Source: DASXKD01 sp963806145 (GTDB lineage Bacteria > Actinomycetota > Actinomycetes > Streptosporangiales > Streptosporangiaceae). Taken from it: a stretch of 64,000 nucleotides of DNA. The DNA lies in assembly GCA_963806145.1 (NCBI GenBank), contig CAWDXD010000021.1, positions 3,665-67,664 on the forward strand, in the 5' to 3' direction. The position numbers and the translations under genes were made by a program. Below the pieces are notes generated by a model, which made no database searches, had not been told where the DNA came from, and worked only from the letters and a program-made list of their open reading frames with translations. Of the stretch, positions 1 through 7,720 are shown in pieces (within the stretch, counting starts at the first letter, position 1; every line of letters begins with the position of its first letter).

Positions 1-3000
1 GCGCGGGCCCCTTGCCGTGCAGCCAGTACCGGGTGAACACCGGCTGAACCGGCTCCGTCCCTGTTCCGCCCGACCCCCCGGGTTCGGCCATGCCGCCGGG
101 TCCGGGCTGCGCCGTCATGGTGACCAGGCCGGCCGGGGGGACCGCGATCAGCGCGCGGCCCCCCGCCACTTCGACCGCGGGGCCGCCGCCGCGCTCGGTC
201 AGGTCGGTCACCTCGGCGGAGGTGATCCCGGCCCGCAGGCTGACCTGGGCCGGGGCCCGCGCCGCGGGCAGGCCGTCGGCGTCCCGCAGCCGGATGGTCA
301 CGCCCGCATCCCGCCCTGGACGGCCGGGCAACCCGCTGGCCAGCGGGTTGCCGCGCGGCTTGAGCGCAGACAGCAAAGCGGCTGGGCGCGCGCGGCCCGG
401 CGTGCTGACCTCGGCCAGGCTGGCCGAAGGGGGCAGCGGGCCGTCATGCATGCCGGTTTCGCAGGCGAGCAGGTCGTGGTTGTACTCCTGGCCGGCCACG
501 ACGAAACCGGCGTCGCGCCAGTCACCCGCCCCGGCGACCAGCGCGTAGCGGAACTCGTGGCTCCAGTGCTGCCACGCGAAGCTGCTGCCGTCGCCGGGCG
601 TGCGCCGGGGCCCGTCGATCCACACCCCGGCGGGCCAGGCGCTGGAGGCCCGCATCAGCGCGATGTGCAGCGTGCCGTCCGGGGTGACCAGGCTGCTCGG
701 CGTGCCCCGGTTCAGCAGCGCCACGCTGTGCGTACCGAGCAGCCGGTCGTGCAGCCCGGCCTGGTCGCCCGGCGCGCCCCCGGCCAGGTCCGCGTCGATC
801 ACCGCGTTGGCCAGGCCGGCGGTGAGTTCCGCGACCGCGGTCGGCAGATCCGGGCCGGACACGATCAGCACCGGCAGGTCGCGGTCCCCGCGGACGTCCG
901 CGCTGGCGTTGAACACCTCCGCGCGGGGGCGCGCCGCGGGCACCCAGACCCGTGCCCCGCCCGGGGCGGCCAGCCGGGCGGCGGCACCTGTCCCCGCGGG
1001 GCCGAGCGAGGCCAGCAGCCGGGCCGTCCACGGATTGACGTCGGGGCCGCCGATCGCGATCCGGAAGTCCGGCAGGTTCGAGTCCAGGTCGAGCGCGCCG
1101 TAACGCGGGCCGCCGGCGCGGGAACAGGTCGCCGTGACCCCGGCGGCCGCCAGCGCGGCGACCAGCGCCCGGACGCCGGCCCGCCAGCCCTCCACCGGGA
1201 CCCCGGCCCCCCGGCCCTCCGCACCGAACCCGCCATGAATGAAAGGTTCGTGCCCTTCCAGGGGCCTGGTTGTCACGTCCACGCCCGCGCCAGCGGTACC
1301 CGCGCCGCGAAGGCCGCCCGCGGCGGGACCGTCCGGGAGGACGAGCTCGGCCACTCCGGCCGCCCAGGTGTGGCCGCCCGCCGACACCCGCACGGCGCTG
1401 CTGAGGCCGAACCACTCACAGGCCGGGTTGTCCAGGGTGTAGGCGTCCTGGGCAACGTCGGAGTCGGCCACCCCGAACGGGCGCCCGACCACGGCGGTGG
1501 CGCACTGGAACACCGGGAGGCCGCCGGGCACCTGCGCGGGGAACCGGACCCGCAGCAGCCGGTCCTGCCCGATCGACCCGTCCACGTGCGTGCGGAACTC
1601 CACCCGGTCCAGGCCGTCCCACAGGATGGTCTCCTGGGTGACCCGCAGGTCGCCGAGGGAGAACTGGGTCACCAGCCGGGAGCCGATCGGGCAGCGCTGC
1701 GCGGACACGCTGGCCGGGACGCTGCCAGAACCGGTTCCAGGTCCCTGCGGGCAGAGCAGCCAGGGCCCTTCGCCCCAGCGGGGATGTGCGGGGTACTCCT
1801 CGGTGAGGACCAGTTCGTTGCCCAGACCGCGGAGCAACACAGTGCCCGTCCGCTGGTCCAGCACGCTGCTCAGCCCGCCGCCCCTGGCCGGGTCCGCCGA
1901 TACCTCGAACGTGTCGTTGCCGATCACCGTGCCCAGCAGCGCGGCCCAGCCCGCGGCCGTGGCGCCCGGGTCAGCCCCGGAGCCGGGGTCACTCCCGGAT
2001 TCAGTCTCCGGCGCTGCGCTCACCTGGTAGCTGCGGTAGCCCAGCGCGGGCACGTCCGCCAGGAACGTGATCCGCACGCTGGCCAGGCCGTGGCCGGGGT
2101 GCCGCCGGATCCCCTCGGCCAGGAACGGCACGTCGGCCCCGGTCTCGTCGGTCAGGGCCAGCCACTCCGGGCCGGGCGCGGTGAACTCCAGGGTGCGGGC
2201 CGCCAGCCCGGCCCGGGGCCACGACAGCGTGTTGAACACGACGACCGTGCGGGCCTGCGGGTCCCCGCCGGCCCCGCCCGTTGCGTATTGCTGCTTTGTA
2301 TTCACCAGGCTGGCCAGGAAGCCCGCCGCTTCTTCGCGCGCCTCCTCGCCCCGCTCGAACGCCTCCCGCCACCCGCCGAGCAGGTCCAGGTACACCTGGT
2401 CGGACTCGGTGCCGGTGATCGCGTCGTGGTGCGCGCCGAACACCAGTTGCCGCCACGCCTTGTCCAGCGACTCGGCCGGGTATCCGGCGCCGGCCAGCCA
2501 GGCCAGCGTGGCCAGCCGCTCGCCGTCGGACACCGCCACCTCGGCGGCCCGCTGGGCCTGCTTGGTATCGATGTAGGACACGTCCTTGCCCGGGTACACC
2601 GGGTTCATGTCCCTGGTCTGCGGGGTGAGCCAGATGCCGCGCTCGGCGGCCTCGGCGCGCACCGCCGCGAAGAACTCCCGCGGCAGCCCGGTCACGCACC
2701 GCGGCCAGGCGTAACGGGCGGCGAAGTCCCGGTGCACCTCGGTCGCCCACCGGGGCGGGATGACGTGGTCGGCGCCGACCGGCAGCAGCACGTTCCTGGT
2801 CGCCGCCACCGGGGCGAGCAGGGCAAGCTGCGCGAGCGCCTCCCGTTCGGCGGCGGCCAGGTCGGCGGCCTGGTGGATCACCCAGCCCGCGCCGTAATGG
2901 TTGGCCATGTAGCTGGTCAGCAGGCCCCGGCCGTCGGGGGAGATCCACTCGAACTCGCTGGGGAACTGCATCCGGGCGTTGTCGCCGACCGTGCGCCACG

Positions 3001-3835
3001 GGCCCCATTGGTGGTACGGCCCGCGCGCCCAGGCCGACCCGGTCATCCCGGCCGCCGCCATCAGCCCGGGGTAACCGGGGTCGTGCCCGAACGCGTCCAG
3101 CGCCCAGGCGACCGACGGGTCCGCGCCGAGCACGTCCCGCTGGTGCCCGAGCCCGTAGACGATGTTGCGGATCGTGGACTCGGCCGAGGTCAGGTTGGTG
3201 TTGGGCTCGTTGTACGCGCCGCCGACGAGTTCCGCCCGCCCGGCCGCGATCAGCTCCCGCAGTTCCGCCCGGTCCTCCGGGTGCGCGTCGAAGTACGGCT
3301 TGAGGTAGTCCACCTCGGCCAGCACGAACTTGTAGTCGGGGTCGTCGCGGGCCGCGTCCAGGTGCAGCCGCACCAGCTCGAACGCCGTGCGCACGTCCGG
3401 CAGCGCGCCGTCCTCGCCCGGCATCGCCAGCCCCGCCTCGGTGAACCCGCCCTGGGTGTTCCACCAGACCGGGTCGTAGTGGAAGTGGCAGACCATCCAG
3501 ATGGTCCACCCCGGCTCGGCGGCGGTGATCTCGCACGCCTGCTCGGCCCTGGTGCCGGGGCCCTCCGCGATCACCGTCACGCTGAGCCTGCTGCCCGGCC
3601 CGTGCGGGGCGGCGACGGTCACCGGGACCTCGGCGGTCCGTTCCGCGCCAGGCGGCAGCTCGCCGATGCCGGCCGGCCGCGGCGTGGTCACCCCGGGGCC
3701 CTCGACCCGGACGTGGACCGGGCCCGGTGCGCCCGCCCCCGGCGGCCCGCCCGCCACGGTGACCCGCACGACCTGGCACGGGCCGCGTTCGGTGCTGACG
3801 AACAGGGGGGTGGACTGTGCCTGCACGATCCGCAT
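1..3835 (-). CDS. Glycoside hydrolase family 38 alpha-mannosidase (C-terminus beyond left edge)
   Basis: Predicted retaining alpha-mannosidase acting on alpha-mannosyl glycans or polymers. My translation from the ATG at 3833-3835 gives about 110 N-terminal residues of beta-sandwich-like sequence, then the GH38 metal-site motif HFHYDPVWW (H117, H119, D121) and the nucleophile block WALDAFGHDP (candidate D247). A metal-ligand block, FGAHHDAITGT, follows near residue 465, and then the long beta-rich C-terminal part typical of the family. The frame is open to base 1, so at least 1278 residues are present and the stop lies outside. No signal peptide is evident, so a cytoplasmic location is inferred. 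It starts about 45 bp upstream of a same-strand membrane protein's stop, followed by a GT-C mannosyltransferase, which suggests a mannose-polymer locus. The family call is secure; the substrate is not visible. Confidence 0.9.
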   Translation of the reverse strand, partial: MRIVQAQSTPLFVSTERGPCQVVRVTVAGGPPGAGAPGPVHVRVEGPGVTTPRPAGIGELPPGAERTAEVPVTVAAPHGPGSRLSVTVIAEGPGTRAEQACEITAAEPGWTIWMVCHFHYDPVWWNTQGGFTEAGLAMPGEDGALPDVRTAFELVRLHLDAARDDPDYKFVLAEVDYLKPYFDAHPEDRAELRELIAAGRAELVGGAYNEPNTNLTSAESTIRNIVYGLGHQRDVLGADPSVAWALDAFGHDPGYPGLMAAAGMTGSAWARGPYHQWGPWRTVGDNARMQFPSEFEWISPDGRGLLTSYMANHYGAGWVIHQAADLAAAEREALAQLALLAPVAATRNVLLPVGADHVIPPRWATEVHRDFAARYAWPRCVTGLPREFFAAVRAEAAERGIWLTPQTRDMNPVYPGKDVSYIDTKQAQRAAEVAVSDGERLATLAWLAGAGYPAESLDKAWRQLVFGAHHDAITGTESDQVYLDLLGGWREAFERGEEAREEAAGFLASLVNTKQQYATGGAGGDPQARTVVVFNTLSWPRAGLAARTLEFTAPGPEWLALTDETGADVPFLAEGIRRHPGHGLASVRITFLADVPALGYRSYQVSAAPETESGSDPGSGADPGATAAGWAALLGTVIGNDTFEVSADPARGGGLSSVLDQRTGTVLLRGLGNELVLTEEYPAHPRWGEGPWLLCPQGPGTGSGSVPASVSAQRCPIGSRLVTQFSLGDLRVTQETILWDGLDRVEFRTHVDGSIGQDRLLRVRFPAQVPGGLPVFQCATAVVGRPFGVADSDVAQDAYTLDNPACEWFGLSSAVRVSAGGHTWAAGVAELVLPDGPAAGGLRGAGTAGAGVDVTTRPLEGHEPFIHGGFGAEGRGAGVPVEGWRAGVRALVAALAAAGVTATCSRAGGPRYGALDLDSNLPDFRIAIGGPDVNPWTARLLASLGPAGTGAAARLAAPGGARVWVPAARPRAEVFNASADVRGDRDLPVLIVSGPDLPTAVAELTAGLANAVIDADLAGGAPGDQAGLHDRLLGTHSVALLNRGTPSSLVTPDGTLHIALMRASSAWPAGVWIDGPRRTPGDGSSFAWQHWSHEFRYALVAGAGDWRDAGFVVAGQEYNHDLLACETGMHDGPLPPSASLAEVSTPGRARPAALLSALKPRGNPLASGLPGRPGRDAGVTIRLRDADGLPAARAPAQVSLRAGITSAEVTDLTERGGGPAVEVAGGRALIAVPPAGLVTMTAQPGPGGMAEPGGSGGTGTEPVQPVFTRYWLHGKGPA

Positions 3836-3882
3836 GACCTCATCGTCACACGCCACGGGCAGGTCCCCGCCGAGGGTGCCGG

Positions 3883-5376
3883 CTAAGGGATGCCCGCCGT
3901 CCCGCGCCGGGCCTGGGCCGCGCGGATCATGATGCTGATGCCCAGCGCGCCGGCCGGGACCAGGGTGACCAGGGCCGGGAGCAGGTAGCGCCAGGAGAAC
4001 TCGAACACGTCGGAGACCAGCAGCACCGACACGCCCGAGGCGAAAAACAACAGGCAGGCGAGAGCGGGCTCGCGGGCGGCCGGGCCGGCCCGCCTGCGCA
4101 CCAGCAGGCTCGCCGAGCCGGCCAGGGCGGCCAGCACGCACAGGGCGAGCAGCGGCCCGGGGGTGTACCCGCCGTGCAACTGGTAGGCGCGCAGGAACGT
4201 GGCGCCCGGCACCCAGACGGCGGGCCTGCCCCCGCCGAACCGGTCCACCGAGGAGTCGATGACCTGCCGGGACGCGTGCGGCGCGAAGTACGGGTAGGAC
4301 GTCTGGAACTGCCAGCGGGAGATGGCCGTGACGCCCGGGCTGCCGTCCCTGGTCAGCGCGAACGGCCGCACCACGTCGCGCAGGTAGGCGTGCAGCACGC
4401 GCAGCGGCTGCTGGGTCAGCACCCGGTCGTCGAAGTCGACGATCATGGCGTCCACCGTGTCGCGGGGCAGGCCGTTGTAGTACCGCCGGATCGGGGCCTG
4501 CAGGCCGAACTCGAGGAAGTCAGGCCCGAGGGCCTGCTGGTGCCGGGCGGGGCACATGCCCCGCTCGGCCGGTGTCAGCCGAAGCGTGGCGCAGTCCGCC
4601 GCCGCCGCCATCCGGCCGTAGACGGAGGTGACGCCAGTGCGGGTCGGGAAGAAGTTCCCGGCGACCAGGTAGTTGACGGTGCTGTAGGCCAGGATCGGCA
4701 GGACGAAGGCTGCACACAAGACGCCCGCCTTGCCGAAGGCCCGCCGCCAGCCGCCGCCGAGCGCGAGCACGTAGATCACCGCGGGCAGCAGCAGCGCCTC
4801 GCCCACCTGGGCGAAGATGACCGAGGTGCCCAGCACCAGGCCGCCGGCCAGGACCGTCCGCCAGCCCGGGACCGGCCGCCACAGCAGGACGGCCAGGCCG
4901 GCCACCAGCAGCGCCTCGAACCAGATGTCCGGCATGAGCATCTGCTCGATCTGGACCTGGTAGGCGTCGAGCAGCAGCGGCGCCGTGGCCAGCGCGGCCA
5001 GCCAGCGAGGGCTGCCGCGGCGCAGCAACAGCAGGTAGATGACCACGGCCATGGCCAGGCCAAGCAGATGCTGGACGGCGGCGACGGTGTCCAAGTTGGC
5101 GACCGCGAGGATCGTCCGCAGCGGCCCCTTGTAGCCGACCGGGTCCATGCCGGGCGCGTCGTTGTACAGGTACCTGGTCGTGTCGATGTAGAACAGCACC
5201 GGCCGGTAGGCGACCTGGGCGAGCACCCGGAGCACCAGCCCCGCGGCCAGCAGCGCGGCGGCCAGCCAGTGCCGCCGCAGCAGCGCCCCGGCCAAGCGGG
5301 CGCGGGCCTTCGCAGGCCGGGGCGCGCTGGCCCCGCTTTCCACGGTTGCGGGTTCTACCTGGCTATTTTCAAGCAT
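3883..5376 (-). CDS. Polytopic membrane protein, putative GT-C-type glycosyltransferase
   Basis: 497 residues with roughly ten hydrophobic segments, starting with one near residues 35-55. The first loop contains an acidic stretch (YIDTTRYLYNDAPG) of the kind that carries the catalytic Asp in GT-C, polyprenyl-phosphate-sugar-dependent transferases. A second loop has PDIWFE. I chose the ATG at 5374-5376 (MLENSQ) because an upstream in-frame ATG at 5448 would overlap the preceding gene by 50 bp. The gap to that MptB-like gene's stop is 22 bp, so the two are probably co-transcribed. I do not recognise a named family. The GT-C assignment rests on topology, the acidic first loop and the neighbour; a wall-polymer flippase or polymerase would look similar. 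Confidence 0.7.
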   Translation of the reverse strand: MLENSQVEPATVESGASAPRPAKARARLAGALLRRHWLAAALLAAGLVLRVLAQVAYRPVLFYIDTTRYLYNDAPGMDPVGYKGPLRTILAVANLDTVAAVQHLLGLAMAVVIYLLLLRRGSPRWLAALATAPLLLDAYQVQIEQMLMPDIWFEALLVAGLAVLLWRPVPGWRTVLAGGLVLGTSVIFAQVGEALLLPAVIYVLALGGGWRRAFGKAGVLCAAFVLPILAYSTVNYLVAGNFFPTRTGVTSVYGRMAAAADCATLRLTPAERGMCPARHQQALGPDFLEFGLQAPIRRYYNGLPRDTVDAMIVDFDDRVLTQQPLRVLHAYLRDVVRPFALTRDGSPGVTAISRWQFQTSYPYFAPHASRQVIDSSVDRFGGGRPAVWVPGATFLRAYQLHGGYTPGPLLALCVLAALAGSASLLVRRRAGPAAREPALACLLFFASGVSVLLVSDVFEFSWRYLLPALVTLVPAGALGISIMIRAAQARRGTAGIP

Positions 5377-5398
5377 GACTAATTGCGGGCATCCGTGA

Positions 5399-6874
5399 TC
5401 AGCGGATCCCTGGCGTCGCCTGGCCGCCGCTGGAATGGCACAGGGCAAGGAAGACCGTGACGATCGTCAGCCAGCGGGTCATCCGGTTGCGCGGCACCTG
5501 GGTCAATGCCACCCATGCGATGCCGGTGTACCAGGCGAACACCCACGGGGCGACGAGGATCCAGGCATAGGTCAGCGCGAATGGCGCCACCACCTCGCCC
5601 GGCTGGTCCGAGGAGATCCGCTGGTAGACGAACCACGCGACGATGATCATGGCGACCGGCCAGAGGTACCCCATGACGGTGGCCACCGTGTGCTCCGCCC
5701 CCGCGCCACCGAGCCCCGAGCCGATCAGCTCCAAGAAGCGCCACGGCGAGGGCAGCGTGGCCAGTTTCAGCCCGCCGAAGATCGGTCTCAGCGCGACAAG
5801 CCCGTACGGCCAGTACTGCAGTGCGACCGTCGCCAGGGCCACCAGCGCGATCCGGGTGGTGCGCATCCACTCGTGCCGCCGCAGCAGCGGCCAGGCCAGC
5901 CCGAGGGCGATCAGCACCGCGTTGATCTTTATCCCGCAGGCCAGGCCGATCAGCACGCCGATCAGCACGTCGCCCCACATGCCGGAGACGCGGCGGGCCA
6001 CCTGGATCGCGCAGATCGCCGCCGCCGCCACCAGCGTGTCGAGATGGCCCCCGCTCACCAGTTGCTGGATGAGGACCGGGTTCGCGGTCCAGAACAGGGT
6101 CGCCCGGACCGGGTCGTCGGAGGTCTTCAGCAGCAGGAACCCGACACCGATGAAGACGGCCCCGTTGAGGATCATCAGCGCCCAGACGGTCATGCTGACG
6201 TTCGGGCCGCCGATCGATGCCGCGAAGGACTGGATCACGGTGGCGAACGGGCCGTACACCGACGGCTGTGTCTTCCACAGCACGCCGACGGCCTGGGTGT
6301 AGGAGGAATGCGCCCCGAGGAACGCCAGCGGCCCGGTGGTGTATGGGTTCCCGCCCAGCGCCGCGATCCGGCCGTAGGCCGCGTAGCTCCCGGTGTCGGA
6401 GGAGCCCACCGGGGTGAGGCTGACCATCACCGTGATGATGGCCGCGCTGGCCCACAGCAGGTGCTTGGGGTTGGGGCGCCACCCTTGGCTGTGCGCCCAC
6501 AGCATCCCGGCCAGGCCCAGACAGGCCAGGATGTTGCCGGTGTAGAGCAAGATCGACGCGATGACGACGTTGGGTTCCGAATAGCCCAGCGACGGCAGGA
6601 TGTGCGACAGCGGCAACTGGAGGGGTATCGTCTCGGCGTTCGGCGCGGTCGCTCCGACGATCATGCCAAGCAGCAGGCCGGCCCCGGACAGGGTGAGGGC
6701 GACCGTGGGATCCGACAGTCGGCTCCAGGCCAGTTTGCGGATCACCCGGCTCATGACCCACTCGACCGGGCCGTTCCCGACGGCGAGGTCAGGTGCCGCG
6801 AAGGGCACGGTGTCCGGCCCGGCCGGCCCTGGCGGGCTGGCCGGGTGGGTCGACACCCGTGTCACCTGGGCCAT
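5399..6874 (-). CDS. MptB-like polyprenol-phosphomannose-dependent alpha-1,6-mannosyltransferase
   Basis: 491 residues with about a dozen hydrophobic segments. The segment near residues 155-180 (SSDTGSYAAYGRIAALGGNPYTTGP) matches the signature of the actinobacterial MptA/MptB GT-C family, which extends the alpha-1,6-mannan core of lipomannan using polyprenol-phosphate mannose on the outer membrane face. A downstream GGHLDTL block and the KINAVLIALG segment also fit. Start: the ATG at 6872-6874 directly abuts a GGAGGT, which is too close to serve it. The GTG three codons later (6863-6865) has that GGAGGT at 9 bp and may be the real start. It heads a minus-strand group with a second GT-C-like protein and a GH38 mannosidase. 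The exact linkage made is inferred. Confidence 0.75.
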   Translation of the reverse strand: MAQVTRVSTHPASPPGPAGPDTVPFAAPDLAVGNGPVEWVMSRVIRKLAWSRLSDPTVALTLSGAGLLLGMIVGATAPNAETIPLQLPLSHILPSLGYSEPNVVIASILLYTGNILACLGLAGMLWAHSQGWRPNPKHLLWASAAIITVMVSLTPVGSSDTGSYAAYGRIAALGGNPYTTGPLAFLGAHSSYTQAVGVLWKTQPSVYGPFATVIQSFAASIGGPNVSMTVWALMILNGAVFIGVGFLLLKTSDDPVRATLFWTANPVLIQQLVSGGHLDTLVAAAAICAIQVARRVSGMWGDVLIGVLIGLACGIKINAVLIALGLAWPLLRRHEWMRTTRIALVALATVALQYWPYGLVALRPIFGGLKLATLPSPWRFLELIGSGLGGAGAEHTVATVMGYLWPVAMIIVAWFVYQRISSDQPGEVVAPFALTYAWILVAPWVFAWYTGIAWVALTQVPRNRMTRWLTIVTVFLALCHSSGGQATPGIR

Positions 6875-7052
6875 ACCTCCATTGGCGGGCCTTCGCGGCC
6901 ACCGTCTGGGCAGGCGCTGCCCCGCCCGATCGCGGGCACCCCAATGCCCTCGGCCTTGCCCGGGTAGCCAGGCACCCTCGTCTTAGCCCAGCGTAGGGGG
7001 CCTACGGAGGACTCACGCCAGATTCACCTGAATCGCGTCGGCGAGTCCTGGT

Positions 7053-7364
7053 GTGTCGCATGCCATACCGCCTGCGGGAACAGCCGGGTGCTACCGGGAT
7101 GTCTTAACAGCTGTGACCGATTCTAGTGACGCTGACGGTGCCGTCTTGCCGCGGCGCCCGTCCCGGCCGGCGAGCCTCATACTCATCGAGCAGTCCGGTG
7201 TCAAGTGGCAGATCCCCCAGCCCTCGGCCGCGAGCGGGATAATCGAGGCTGAGCAGGCGATGCACCGCCATGGCAGCCGGCTGCGTGAGGTCAAGCTCGT
7301 GAGCCGGCACCGGGCCATCGCCCGGTGGAAGGTCGGCGAACTGGGCTGGCAGCGGGTCGCCTGA
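7053..7364 (+). CDS. Small hypothetical protein, weakly supported
   Basis: A 103-codon frame whose second half (from about 7180) has the strong GC3 bias of real genes here. It reads as a basic, Arg/His-rich segment with a central QPSAASGIIEAEQAMHRHG. The first half looks much less gene-like and no ribosome binding site precedes the start, so the true start, or whether this is only the 3' end of an older gene, is unclear. It lies next to another gene remnant (7441-7671). I recognise no family. Confidence 0.3.
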   Translation: MSHAIPPAGTAGCYRDVLTAVTDSSDADGAVLPRRPSRPASLILIEQSGVKWQIPQPSAASGIIEAEQAMHRHGSRLREVKLVSRHRAIARWKVGELGWQRVA

Positions 7365-7440
7365 CCGGGCTGGCCAGCCCGATACGGGGACAACATGTGC
7401 GGGTGACCGGGACGGCCCAGCGGGATGCCTGGCTGTCGCG

Positions 7441-7671
7441 CACCACGAGCGCCGCTGCGACGCCAACCTGGCCCGGCTCGGCCCGGCCACGGCCTGGCAG
7501 GTCACCGAGGAGCTGACCTGGTCCCGTGGCTGGTCGTCGGTCATCGGCTTCATGCGCCGCGCCGCGCTCGCCGAAGCCGGCGCCCACCTGCGCCATCTCG
7601 CCGACGCGGGCCGGGTCCGCGTGACCGCGGCGGAGGCCGGCGGGCCCGACTTGTACGCGCGGGTAACTTAG
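7441..7671 (+). pseudogene. 3' remnant of an MBL-fold metallo-hydrolase gene
   Basis: The frame ending at TAG 7669-7671 reads AHHERRCDANLARL, then LTWSRGW and SSVIGFMRRAALAEAGAHL. This is the C-terminal winged-helix tail found after the metallo-beta-lactamase domain in many actinobacterial hydrolases. The upstream catalytic domain with its HxHxDH motif is missing, and the frame runs into non-homologous sequence before 7441, so only about 75 C-terminal residues remain. It ends 49 bp before the penicillin-acylase gene, so its loss may reflect the rearrangement that brought that gene here. The family call comes from the tail alone. Confidence 0.55.
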
Positions 7672-7720
7672 CGGCCGCGGCCTCTCGATCTTTGGCCCTG
7701 CGAAGGTTAGGCTGCCGCCC

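Noticed and set aside
17..3886. A very long open plus-strand frame opposite the GH38 gene
   Set aside because: It is the antisense shadow of a high-GC3 gene: Arg/Gly/Pro/Ala-rich with no recognisable family, while the minus strand gives textbook GH38 motifs.
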